Under the pieces are notes generated by a model that was given only the letters and a program-made list of their open reading frames with translations, had not been told where the DNA came from and did no database searches. Shown here one piece after another: positions 1 through 5,960 of a DNA stretch of 10,721 nt. The stretch comes from Bacteroidota bacterium (lineage in GTDB: Bacteria > Bacteroidota > Bacteroidia > Bacteroidales > B18-G4). Position 1 is the first letter of the stretch; every line of letters starts with the position of its first letter. Both the position numbers and the translations under genes were made by a program. The DNA is taken from the NCBI GenBank assembly GCA_003648575.1, contig QMPN01000088.1:1-10721 (forward strand), given 5' to 3'.

Positions 1-359
1 GCAGGTGCAGGATAATCCATCACCATATTGATGTCAAGCTCTGATGTTTCACCGCTTTGCTTGTGGATTATCACTTTCCTGATCTCTACATAGGCCGACA
101 AAGGGTCATAGCCATAGGTAATGGTACTCAGGTCGAGCGCCCCTTTGGCATTCAATACCTTGTACAAGCGATGGGTGTAAACAAAGGTCAGCCCTGTTTC
201 CTGCACATCGGAAAATGTACTGTCGAAAATGATAAGTTTGCCGGCACCGGGATAATCTGCGGCATCACCGGAACTCCTTATCAATTCACTGACCGGGTCT
301 GCATGGACTAAGATTGCAAAAAACAATATTGCAAACAGTCCTGATAGTCTTTTAAGCAT
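1..359 (-). CDS. DUF3857 domain protein, secreted, N-terminal part (cut by window edge)
   Basis: The minus strand reads open from the ATG at 359 to the window edge, giving 119 complete codons and no stop. Residues 1-20 (MLKRLSGLFAILFFAILVHA) form a typical Sec signal peptide. The mature part contains LIIFDSTFSDVQETG, FVYTHRLYKVLNAKGALDLS and YGYDPLSAYVEIRKVIIHKQ. This is the pattern of the DUF3857 domain found at the start of periplasmic proteins that usually continue into a transglutaminase-like core of roughly 600 residues. The molecular role of DUF3857 proteins is not settled; the catalytic part, if present, lies outside the window. The gene is divergent from the metallophosphoesterase gene, with 117 bases between the two starts. 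The plus-strand reading frame at 57-311 is its shadow. I am confident of the gene and fairly confident of the family, from pattern recognition only. Confidence 0.82.
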   Translation of the reverse strand, partial: MLKRLSGLFAILFFAILVHADPVSELIRSSGDAADYPGAGKLIIFDSTFSDVQETGLTFVYTHRLYKVLNAKGALDLSTITYGYDPLSAYVEIRKVIIHKQSGETSELDINMVMDYPAP

Positions 360-383
360 AGTTGGAAATATTTAATGGATCGG

Positions 384-391
384 TAAATTTA
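384..391 (-). promoter_or_regulatory. Weak candidate -7 box for the DUF3857 gene
   Basis: The minus strand carries TAAATTTA, one base off the Bacteroidetes -7 consensus TAnnTTTG, 24 bases upstream of the ATG at 359. The position where a -33 TTG would sit (411-413) reads TGG on the minus strand. The site is self-complementary, so it could equally be read on the plus strand. Low confidence. Confidence 0.25.
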
Positions 392-435
392 GCAATTATC
401 TGTTGCCTGACCACCTGAAATACATGTATTTTTTC

Positions 436-443
436 TATTTTTG
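436..443 (+). promoter_or_regulatory. Candidate Bacteroidetes -7 promoter element for the metallophosphoesterase gene
   Basis: TATTTTTG matches the Bacteroidetes primary sigma factor -7 consensus TAnnTTTG exactly and lies 33 bases before the ATG at 477, implying a short leader of about 25-30 bases. The -33 element is poor: CTG at 415-417 with an 18-base spacer is the nearest match. No Shine-Dalgarno sequence precedes the ATG, which is normal in this phylum. Confidence 0.5.
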
Positions 444-476
444 TGTTAATCAATACTTTTTAAATATTACTCCATC

Positions 477-1379
477 ATGAAAAAATTATCCTATTTAGCT
501 CTTAGCATTTTTGCCGGTTTTATCTTGCTGAGTTGTTCTCAGCAACCAAAATCAAGTTGTGAAGAGGAGAGCTTTTCGTTCGCATTTATGACAGATATCC
601 ATGTGCAACCTGAACAAAATGCTACTGAGGGCTTCAGGGCTGCCATTGCTGAGGTCAATGCCCTCAAACCGGATTTTGTGATCACCGGAGGTGACCTGAT
701 CATGGATGCCCTGGGGGTTTCTTTCGATAGGGCCGACAGCCTGTATGCTCTTTATGAAGAAGTATCGGGTGATTTTAATATGCCGGTATATAATACCATT
801 GGGAACCATGAAGTCTTTGGTATTTACGAAAAAAGCGGCATCATGCCTGATCATCCCGATTACAGGTTTGGAATGTTTGAGAAAAGGCTGGGGAAAACAT
901 ATTATTCTTTCAATCATAAAGGCTGGCATTTCATTGTGCTGAACTCAGTGCAGGAAACTGAGGACCGACATTACATCGGAATGATCGATGAGGAGCAAAT
1001 GGAATGGATAAAAAGCGACCTGCTTGAGGTGGATCCGGAAACTCCGATCGTTATTTCTACACATATCCCCTTTATCACTGTATATACACAGATTATTTAC
1101 GGTGAATATGCACCGGAATATCATGGACTTGTTGTTGAAAATGCCCGTGAAGTACTGGATATTTTTACCGGCCACGACCTGAAGATCGTTCTGCAGGGAC
1201 ACCTTCACTACCTTGAGGATATTCAGGTTTATGGTACACACTTTATCACCGTTGGAGCCGTTTCTGGCAGATGGTGGAGCGGCGCCAACCACGATGTGGA
1301 AGAAGGTTTCCTGATGGTGAACGTACATGGGGATGACTTCTGCTGGGAGTATGTAGATTTCGGCTGGGAAGTTGAATAA
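477..1379 (+). CDS. Calcineurin-like metallophosphoesterase, lipoprotein
   Basis: A 300-residue phosphoesterase of the calcineurin-like superfamily, the same broad group as CpdA/Icc cyclic nucleotide phosphodiesterases. The dimetal-site motifs are present in order: D40-I-H42, G72-D73, GNHE at 109-112, H196 in STHIP, and GHLH at 241-244. The length matches a single catalytic domain. The N-terminus is a lipoprotein signal: MKK, a hydrophobic stretch, then the lipobox L17-L18-S19-C20. The mature protein should therefore be lipid-anchored outside the cytoplasm with C20 as its first residue, which makes a cytoplasmic cAMP role unlikely. The substrate cannot be told from sequence; phosphomonoesters, phosphodiesters or nucleotides are all possible. 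It is followed after 53 bases by an M14 peptidase gene in the same direction, with a strong palindrome between them, so co-transcription is possible but not certain. Confidence 0.9.
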   Translation: MKKLSYLALSIFAGFILLSCSQQPKSSCEEESFSFAFMTDIHVQPEQNATEGFRAAIAEVNALKPDFVITGGDLIMDALGVSFDRADSLYALYEEVSGDFNMPVYNTIGNHEVFGIYEKSGIMPDHPDYRFGMFEKRLGKTYYSFNHKGWHFIVLNSVQETEDRHYIGMIDEEQMEWIKSDLLEVDPETPIVISTHIPFITVYTQIIYGEYAPEYHGLVVENAREVLDIFTGHDLKIVLQGHLHYLEDIQVYGTHFITVGAVSGRWWSGANHDVEEGFLMVNVHGDDFCWEYVDFGWEVE

Positions 1380-1381
1380 AA

Positions 1382-1416
1382 TAGGGTTGCCAACCTTATT
1401 AGGGTTGGCAACCCTA
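1382..1416. repeat. Nested palindromic hairpin between metallophosphoesterase and peptidase genes
   Basis: The arm TAGGGTTGCCAACC at 1382-1395 pairs perfectly with GGTTGGCAACCCTA at 1403-1416, giving a 14-bp stem with a 7-base loop. The right half (1401-1415) is itself a 7+1+7 palindrome, AGGGTTG-G-CAACCCT, and the left half (1383-1396) is a near copy of it. The element is therefore two tandem near-palindromes that also pair with each other. It starts three bases after the stop codon at 1379. No U-tract follows, so it may be an intrinsic terminator of the U-poor kind, a transcript-stabilising hairpin or a dispersed palindromic repeat. The hairpin is certain; its role is open. Confidence 0.75.
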
Positions 1417-1432
1417 ATATAAATTATTTAAT

Positions 1433-3220
1433 ATGAAGCACTTAAGCTCTTTTATTTTTGCTGCCATTATATTTCTATCCCTTTCTGCCCAGGAAATATC
1501 CTGGACCACTCCATTTGAAGCTTCCATGGGCTTGCAAACTGCCACCTATGCTGAAGTAATCGAATATAGCAAACGTATTGCTGAAACGTCTCCACAGGTA
1601 ACTTATGAAGTTATTGGCATAAGTGCAGGCGGATATGAGATCCCCATCCTGATCATCAACAAAACAGGATTGTCAGCACCTGCAGATGTCCGCGCCTCCG
1701 GCGATGTGGTAATGCTGATAGAAGGGGGCATCCATCCCGGCGAAGCCGAAGGGATCGATGCTATCCTCATGCTGATGCGTGATATCGTGATCACGAAGGA
1801 ATATGAGTCATTGCTCAACAATGTGACCTTTATATTTTTACCTGTCTTCAATGTGGACGGGCTAAACCGCTTTGGCCCCTACAACCGTATCAACCAGAAT
1901 GGCCCGGAGGAGATGGGATGGCGTGCCAATTCACAAAATCTTAATCTCAACAGGGATTTCCTTAAGGCCGATACACCTGAGATGCATGCATGGCTGAAGA
2001 TGTTCAGTACCTGGCTACCCGATTTCTTCATCGATTGCCATACCACTGATGGTGCTGATTACCAGTATGTGCTCACCTACGCCATGGAAGTGTTTGGCAC
2101 CATGGATCCTATGCTCACACGCTGGCAGAAAAGGGAATTTCTCCCTTATGTTCAGGGGAAGATGGATATCTCCAACCACCTTATGTTCCCGTATGTCAGT
2201 TTCCGCCGCTGGCATGATCCTCAGAGCGGACTCAGGTCAGGCCCCGCCCCGCCCCGGCTTTCGCAAGGCTATACAGCCATTCAAAACAGGCCCGGCCTGT
2301 TGATAGAAACACATATGCTGAAACCCCACAAGGACAGGACGGAGGCTACCTATGCATTGCTGGTATATTCAGCCGAATTTCTGAACAGGAATCCAGAAAA
2401 GCTGAAACTGATCCTCAAGGTGGCTGATGAAACAACTGCTAATGCTGCCTTCCGCGACAGGCCATACCCCATTCGCTGGACCAGGGACGATAGCGACAGC
2501 GTGATGGTGGAGTTTAAGGGAGTGGAATATGATATCATTGAAAGCGACCTGACAGGGGGAAAGTGGTTCCAATACCATCCTGAAAAGCCTGTGACATTTG
2601 AATTGCCGTGGTTTAACAGGTCTGTCCCTTCTGTCCTTGTCGATCTGCCTGAAGCCTACATCATTCCACAGCAATGGTATGAGGTGATCTACCGCCTGGC
2701 CCTACATGGTGTGGAGATCAATTACCTGCTTGAAGACACAGATATCTGGGTTGAGCAATATCGTTTCTCAGACCCCAAATGGGGCAGAGGGCCTTATGAA
2801 GGTCGATTCACCATGAATAATATCGAATATGAAGCCTTTCGTGACACGGTCAGCTTTCTTAAAGGATCTGCCATCGTTGACATGAATCAGCGTACCGCTA
2901 TGGTCATTGCTAATATCCTTGAGCCCAAAGCACCTGACTCATATGTTTACTGGGGCTTCTTTTCAGCCATATTTGAGCAAAAGGAATACTCCGAAACCTA
3001 TGTGATGGAAGAACTTGCAAGGGAAATGATTGAAGCCGATCCTGAACTGCAAGCTGAATTTGAAAAGAAAAAAGAAGAAGACCCCGATTTCAGCAAATCA
3101 CAATGGGGCATGCTCAACTGGTTTTACGCCAAAACACCTTATTGGGATGAGAAGAAGAACCTTTATCCTGTGGGAAAGATCCTGGAAAGGCAGGATGTGG
3201 ATGGATTATACTTTGAATGA
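1433..3220 (+). CDS. Secreted M14 family zinc carboxypeptidase-like metallopeptidase
   Basis: A 595-residue exported enzyme of the M14 (carboxypeptidase A-like) superfamily. Residues 1-19 form a signal peptide ending in SLSA, with Q20 the probable first mature residue. The zinc-binding H101-P-G-E104 sits in EGGIHPGEAEG, the third ligand is H203 in DCHTTDG, N173-R174 in NLNRDF fits the substrate-carboxylate site, and E292 in LLIETHMLKPH fits the catalytic glutamate. The catalytic domain thus spans roughly residues 35-325. The remaining ~270 residues match no domain I recognise and make the protein much longer than a minimal carboxypeptidase. The protein is presumably periplasmic, surface or secreted, cleaving peptides or peptidoglycan-type amide bonds; the substrate is unknown. 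No clear promoter or ribosome-binding site precedes the ATG. It may be co-transcribed with the upstream phosphoesterase gene. It converges on the deacetylase gene downstream. Confidence 0.9.
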   Translation: MKHLSSFIFAAIIFLSLSAQEISWTTPFEASMGLQTATYAEVIEYSKRIAETSPQVTYEVIGISAGGYEIPILIINKTGLSAPADVRASGDVVMLIEGGIHPGEAEGIDAILMLMRDIVITKEYESLLNNVTFIFLPVFNVDGLNRFGPYNRINQNGPEEMGWRANSQNLNLNRDFLKADTPEMHAWLKMFSTWLPDFFIDCHTTDGADYQYVLTYAMEVFGTMDPMLTRWQKREFLPYVQGKMDISNHLMFPYVSFRRWHDPQSGLRSGPAPPRLSQGYTAIQNRPGLLIETHMLKPHKDRTEATYALLVYSAEFLNRNPEKLKLILKVADETTANAAFRDRPYPIRWTRDDSDSVMVEFKGVEYDIIESDLTGGKWFQYHPEKPVTFELPWFNRSVPSVLVDLPEAYIIPQQWYEVIYRLALHGVEINYLLEDTDIWVEQYRFSDPKWGRGPYEGRFTMNNIEYEAFRDTVSFLKGSAIVDMNQRTAMVIANILEPKAPDSYVYWGFFSAIFEQKEYSETYVMEELAREMIEADPELQAEFEKKKEEDPDFSKSQWGMLNWFYAKTPYWDEKKNLYPVGKILERQDVDGLYFE

Positions 3221-3240
3221 TGATATGAATTTGATTGGTT

Positions 3241-3318
3241 CGGGGGACGGGGGACGAGGGACGCGGTATTATTAAATTCCCCACTCCCCGCACCCCGTCC
3301 CTTGTCCCCTGTCCCCCG
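3241..3318. terminator. Long heptamer-built hairpin between convergent genes, probable bidirectional terminator
   Basis: The 105 bases between the convergent stop codons contain a 23-bp stem. Positions 3241-3263, built of GGGGGAC-type heptamers, pair with 3296-3318, built of GTCCCCC-type heptamers, around a 32-base loop. In plus-strand RNA every position pairs, counting two G-U wobbles; in minus-strand RNA those two positions become A-C mismatches. No U-tract follows on either strand. The placement between the ends of the peptidase and deacetylase genes suggests a shared terminator or 3'-end protection hairpin. A smaller perfect stem, GTTTCAG (3323-3329) with CTGAAAC (3334-3340), overlaps the last codons of the deacetylase gene. 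The structure is directly visible; termination is inferred from position. Confidence 0.6.
3242..3317. repeat. Heptanucleotide repeat array, G-rich units then C-rich units
   Basis: The plus strand has three 7-base units in a row, GGGGGAC, GGGGGAC, GAGGGAC (3242-3262). After a short AT-rich spacer come six units in the opposite sense (3276-3317): ATTCCCC, ACTCCCC, GCACCCC, GTCCCTT, GTCCCCT and GTCCCCC, increasingly regular toward the right. The period of 7 is not a multiple of 3 and no coding frame uses it. The layout, with units facing one way followed by units facing the other, is repeated in a different sequence at 4511-4589. Confidence 0.75.
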
Positions 3319-3325
3319 CACCGTT

Positions 3326-4408
3326 TCAGTCCTCTGAAACCCCCGTATTTACCCAAACATGGCTATACCAACACCAGCCCTTCCCATCTTTTGAGGGAGC
3401 GGTAATGGTATATAATGATCGTCTGCCATACAGCATATCGCGGGAAATAACTTTCAATCGCACGAAGTCGGGCCCTTCCTGCAGTTCCATGATGCAGTTG
3501 CGGTTGCCATCGACGAAACATTGCAGATTTTCGGCATCGATGCAATTACTATTCAGGGTGATCACCATCATTGGCGGGTTCTGTTGCATCACTACTCCCT
3601 CCGGCTCCTTGTTTATCACTTGCATGGGGTTCATCTGAGATTTTTGGATGAAGCCCTTAAGTGTGGCAAAGGGACCGCCCATTGGAAAGCGCGGGATCTC
3701 AAACAGGTTTGATTCTTTAAATAATACACCGGAATACTGAGCGGTGGCTGATATATATGCCGCTTCCTCCAATACTGCCTCAAGCACATCGTCATATTCA
3801 CCGTATGGATATGAATATAGTACAGGTGTTAAATCAAGATGTTCATTGAACAAGGTTTGAGCTGTAACAAGGTCAGAGATAAACAGGCTTTTACGTTCCT
3901 CGTCAGAATCAGCATTCAGAAAATGCCCGTGAGAATGCGAGTGGTTGCCGATCTCAATCCCCCTTTGCTGGGATTCCAGTATCTGCTGCCAGTTGAGGAA
4001 GTCCGGATTACCAACATTCGCCGTAGTGATGTAGAGTGTGGCCGGATATCCGAATTCTTCCAATAAGGGCATTCCATTCTCATAAAAGGAACGATACCCA
4101 TCATCTATTGTAAGCACCACGGTCCTGGGAGGTACGACGTCACCGTTGCGAATGGCATTAACGGCCATCCCCATGGTCCAGACGGTAAAATTGTTCTGTT
4201 TCAGATAAGCAAGTTGCTCCCTGAATACATCAGTTCGAATGTTTGTGGAAGGGTATCGTTCATCACCAAAGCGGTGGTACACAAAGCAAACAATCTGGCT
4301 TTTTTGATTGGCGGCCTTAAGAGGGAAGGGGGTTGCCGATAACAGCAACAACATTGCAAGCACATATGCTGCAATAACATAACATGGGTTATGCCGGCCT
4401 CTAATCAT
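3326..4408 (-). CDS. Secreted polysaccharide deacetylase (NodB/CE4 domain)
   Basis: A 360-residue enzyme of carbohydrate esterase family 4, which removes N- or O-acetyl groups from polysaccharides using a metal ion. The NodB motifs are visible: V43-Y44-H45 at the domain start, LTIDDGY with D102 and D103 (motif 1), NHSHSH with metal ligands H156 and H160 (motif 2), and SYPYG at 199-203 (motif 3). The usual arginine of motif 3 is absent, as in several PgaB-like members. Residues about 10-30 are hydrophobic and end near LKAA, consistent with a signal peptide or an N-terminal membrane anchor. Residues after about 265 form an extra C-terminal region I do not recognise. The substrate could be peptidoglycan, a poly-GlcNAc-type exopolysaccharide or another glycan. 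The gene stands alone on the minus strand behind its own strong promoter at 4454-4485. Confidence 0.9.
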   Translation of the reverse strand: MIRGRHNPCYVIAAYVLAMLLLLSATPFPLKAANQKSQIVCFVYHRFGDERYPSTNIRTDVFREQLAYLKQNNFTVWTMGMAVNAIRNGDVVPPRTVVLTIDDGYRSFYENGMPLLEEFGYPATLYITTANVGNPDFLNWQQILESQQRGIEIGNHSHSHGHFLNADSDEERKSLFISDLVTAQTLFNEHLDLTPVLYSYPYGEYDDVLEAVLEEAAYISATAQYSGVLFKESNLFEIPRFPMGGPFATLKGFIQKSQMNPMQVINKEPEGVVMQQNPPMMVITLNSNCIDAENLQCFVDGNRNCIMELQEGPDFVRLKVISRDMLYGRRSLYTITAPSKDGKGWCWYSHVWVNTGVSED

Positions 4409-4453
4409 ATTGTTTTTTGGGTTGTTATAAGCCTCTACTCAAGGCCTTTCTCC

Positions 4454-4485
4454 CAAAGATAGAAATAAATGGGCTCTGTTCAAAA
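4454..4485 (-). promoter_or_regulatory. Consensus Bacteroidetes promoter of the deacetylase gene
   Basis: On the minus strand TTTTG (plus 4481-4485) is followed by a 19-base spacer and then TATCTTTG (plus 4454-4461). This is an exact match to the Bacteroidetes promoter form TTG-N19-TAnnTTTG. It lies 45 bases upstream of the ATG at 4408, giving a leader of roughly 40 bases. It is the only site in the window where both elements match. Confidence 0.75.
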
Positions 4486-4494
4486 CGAATTTAG

Positions 4495-4502
4495 TAATTT
4501 TA
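4495..4502 (+). promoter_or_regulatory. Weak candidate -7 box for the 4601-5844 gene pair
   Basis: TAATTTTA matches TAnnTTTG except for the last base and lies about 100 bases before the ATG at 4601. No TTG is found at the -33 position. If used, the transcript leader would contain the whole heptamer array at 4511-4589. No better site lies closer to the start codon, because the intervening sequence is repeats. Confidence 0.25.
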
Positions 4503-4510
4503 CTTGCTTG

Positions 4511-4589
4511 CTACTGGCAGCTTGTCACTGGTCACTGGTAACCAGTAGCTAGTAACCAGCAACCAGTAACCAGTAACCAGTAACCAGTA
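4511..4589. repeat. Two-armed heptamer array, CCAGTAA family
   Basis: Four 7-base units in one sense (4511-4538: CTACTGG, CAGCTTG, TCACTGG, TCACTGG) are followed after two bases by seven units in the other sense (4541-4589: ACCAGTA, GCTAGTA, ACCAGCA, then four exact ACCAGTA). The two tracts are imperfect reverse complements, and at their junction ACTGG (4534-4538) can pair with CCAGT (4542-4546) around TAA. The array ends 11 bases before the ATG at 4601 and takes up most of the second half of the 192-base intergenic region. It therefore lies in the probable leader of the downstream genes. It is not a CRISPR: units are short and there are no spacers. Confidence 0.85.
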
Positions 4590-4600
4590 ACTACATAATC

Positions 4601-5116
4601 ATGGCAAAAAAGGAAATCACTATTTTAAAGAAGCAAATCGAGCGCCTGGATATCAAAGATTTTGACCTGGAGGCTTGGAAAAAATTCACTATTGTGATGC
4701 TCGCCCGCATCTTCGGAGATACTTCTGAAAAGATCCGGCAGATCGAAAGCATCGAATATGATTACTCTTCATGGGCCCTGCGCGACACCAGCGGCTCATC
4801 GTCATACCTCGATAGTTGTAAGAAACTGGGCAGAAAGATCCTGGAAGCTTCTATTGAGGAGCTTGAGGCCTTTGGCCTTCCCGAAAGGGCAGATGAAGAC
4901 GATAAATTCTTCCACATCATCATAGAAGCTCTGCAGAATGAACTTAAAGGATCGCAATTCAGAGAGTTGAAGGATGTTGTTTTAAAGACTGAGAAGGAAG
5001 AAGATATGAGGGATATGGTCAGGGAGATACTGAATAATTATGATACAGGCGTGCCCACAGATATCCTTACATCAATACTAACGGATACGATATTTAAACA
5101 CGAATTATCACGATAA
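4601..5116 (+). CDS. Hypothetical helical cytoplasmic protein
   Basis: A 171-residue protein that I cannot assign to a named family. It has no signal peptide or membrane segment. It is acidic and looks mostly alpha-helical: a charged N-terminal helix (KKEITILKKQIERL), then FDLEAWKKFTIVMLARIFGDTSEKIRQIESIEYDYSSWALRD at about 21-62, a second helical block at 65-95, and a C-terminal part rich in Glu, Lys and Asp. The W...RIFG..S.KI..IE.I pattern reminds me of helical N-terminal modules seen in various bacterial proteins, including some defence-associated ones. That is memory only, and nothing here supports a defence role. The stop codon is two bases before the next start codon, so the two genes are almost certainly translated from one mRNA. 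Codon use resembles that of the neighbours. The start codon is the only ATG near the frame's 5' end, just after the heptamer array. Confidence 0.8.
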   Translation: MAKKEITILKKQIERLDIKDFDLEAWKKFTIVMLARIFGDTSEKIRQIESIEYDYSSWALRDTSGSSSYLDSCKKLGRKILEASIEELEAFGLPERADEDDKFFHIIIEALQNELKGSQFRELKDVVLKTEKEEDMRDMVREILNNYDTGVPTDILTSILTDTIFKHELSR

Positions 5117-5118
5117 TA

Positions 5119-5844
5119 ATGGAGATAGAAAAGATATCAAAAGAAGAAAAGGCCAAACTCATACTTGATTTTTTTCACCGTACCATGATGCACCATGCCA
5201 TTTGGTTTGCAGAAGTGCAGCATCAGATGGGTCGTGAAAAAGCATATAAAGCCCTTGACGCCGCCTGGCAAAAGAGTTATTACATTCAAATGAAACGCCT
5301 GGGCAAGATCCTTGGCTTTGAAAATGAGGATGGTGTTCCCAAACCTATGCTGGATCTTCCGGAAGATAAGCTGGACGAGCTTATGGAAGGCTCCGCTATT
5401 AACTGGCTGGCAAATGACGGCGTATGGTTCCAGGCTGTGGAGTTTGAATATGGTATGAATGAGGCAAAGCGTTGCAACGATAGTGCATGGGCACAATTTT
5501 CCCCTTTTGAGGCATGGTCGATCAAGCGCATCCTGGGCTTACCGGAACAGGCCGGCCTGGAAGGACTCAAAAGAGCCTTGCAGTTCCGTTTATATGCCTA
5601 TGTAAATAAGCAGTCGTTTACCGAGGAAACTGAAAACAGCTTTGTCTTCAGGATGAACGAATGCCGTGTGCAAATCGCCCGTAAACGCAAAGGGCTGGAT
5701 GATTATCCCTGTAAATCAGGTGGCCTGGTGGAATACACCACCTTTGTTGAGGCTATCGATGCCCGCATAAAAACAGAATGTATCGCCTGTCCGCCCGACC
5801 CCCATCCGGAAGAATACTTCTGTGCCTGGAAATTTTCTATCTAA
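5119..5844 (+). CDS. DUF6125-like protein with C-terminal cysteine cluster
   Basis: A 241-residue soluble protein with no signal peptide. The N-terminal half is helical and includes HHAIWFAEVQHQMGREKAY at about 25-43, as in proteins annotated DUF6125 or related to the L-2-amino-thiazoline-4-carboxylic acid hydrolase-like group. The C-terminal quarter is distinctive: NECRVQIARKRKGL (C182), then YPCKSGG (C198), then C221-IAC224-PPDPHPEEYFC235-AW. Five cysteines within the last 60 residues and the histidine in PPDPHP could bind a metal or serve a thiol chemistry, but no activity is established for this group that I can name with certainty. The family assignment rests on recalled motif similarity. 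It forms a two-gene unit with the upstream gene (2-base gap) and is followed by heptamer repeats and then ileS. It is unlikely to be transcribed with ileS only by design, because ileS has its own candidate promoter. Confidence 0.75.
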   Translation: MEIEKISKEEKAKLILDFFHRTMMHHAIWFAEVQHQMGREKAYKALDAAWQKSYYIQMKRLGKILGFENEDGVPKPMLDLPEDKLDELMEGSAINWLANDGVWFQAVEFEYGMNEAKRCNDSAWAQFSPFEAWSIKRILGLPEQAGLEGLKRALQFRLYAYVNKQSFTEETENSFVFRMNECRVQIARKRKGLDDYPCKSGGLVEYTTFVEAIDARIKTECIACPPDPHPEEYFCAWKFSI

Positions 5845-5853
5845 TTTCCTGAT

Positions 5854-5881
5854 CCAGCATCCAGTAACCAGTATCCAGTAT
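5854..5881 (+). repeat. Short heptamer array, CCAGTAA family, downstream of the gene pair
   Basis: Four tandem 7-base units, CCAGCAT, CCAGTAA, CCAGTAT, CCAGTAT, begin nine bases after the stop codon at 5844. They belong to the same sequence family as the array at 4541-4589, in the same orientation. No opposing arm is visible here. Together the two arrays bracket the 4601-5844 gene pair. Confidence 0.8.
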
Positions 5882-5926
5882 CTGTCAATTTATACTGATA
5901 CATAGCGATAATATCATATTTTTTCC

Positions 5927-5934
5927 TATTTTTG
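5927..5934 (+). promoter_or_regulatory. Candidate Bacteroidetes -7 promoter element for ileS
   Basis: TATTTTTG is an exact TAnnTTTG match 26 bases upstream of the ileS ATG, implying a leader of about 20 bases. No convincing -33 TTG is found 17-21 bases upstream. The same octamer is used in front of the metallophosphoesterase gene. Confidence 0.45.
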
Positions 5935-5960
5935 CCCCTCGTTAAAAGCAGACGATAATA

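Noticed and set aside
57..311. 84-residue plus-strand reading frame
   Set aside because: It is antisense to a minus-strand frame with a signal peptide and DUF3857 motifs, and its own translation matches nothing recognisable.
4431..4446. Small stem GCCT/AGGC in the deacetylase leader as a regulatory element
   Set aside because: Only four base pairs; not distinguishable from chance.
4541..4589. CRISPR array
   Set aside because: Units are seven bases long and contiguous, with no unique spacers and no cas genes nearby.
4601..5844. Defence system made of the two uncharacterised genes
   Set aside because: No nuclease, TIR, nucleotidyltransferase or other effector motif is visible and the context is housekeeping. 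The resemblance of the first protein to helical modules in some defence proteins is only a recollection.
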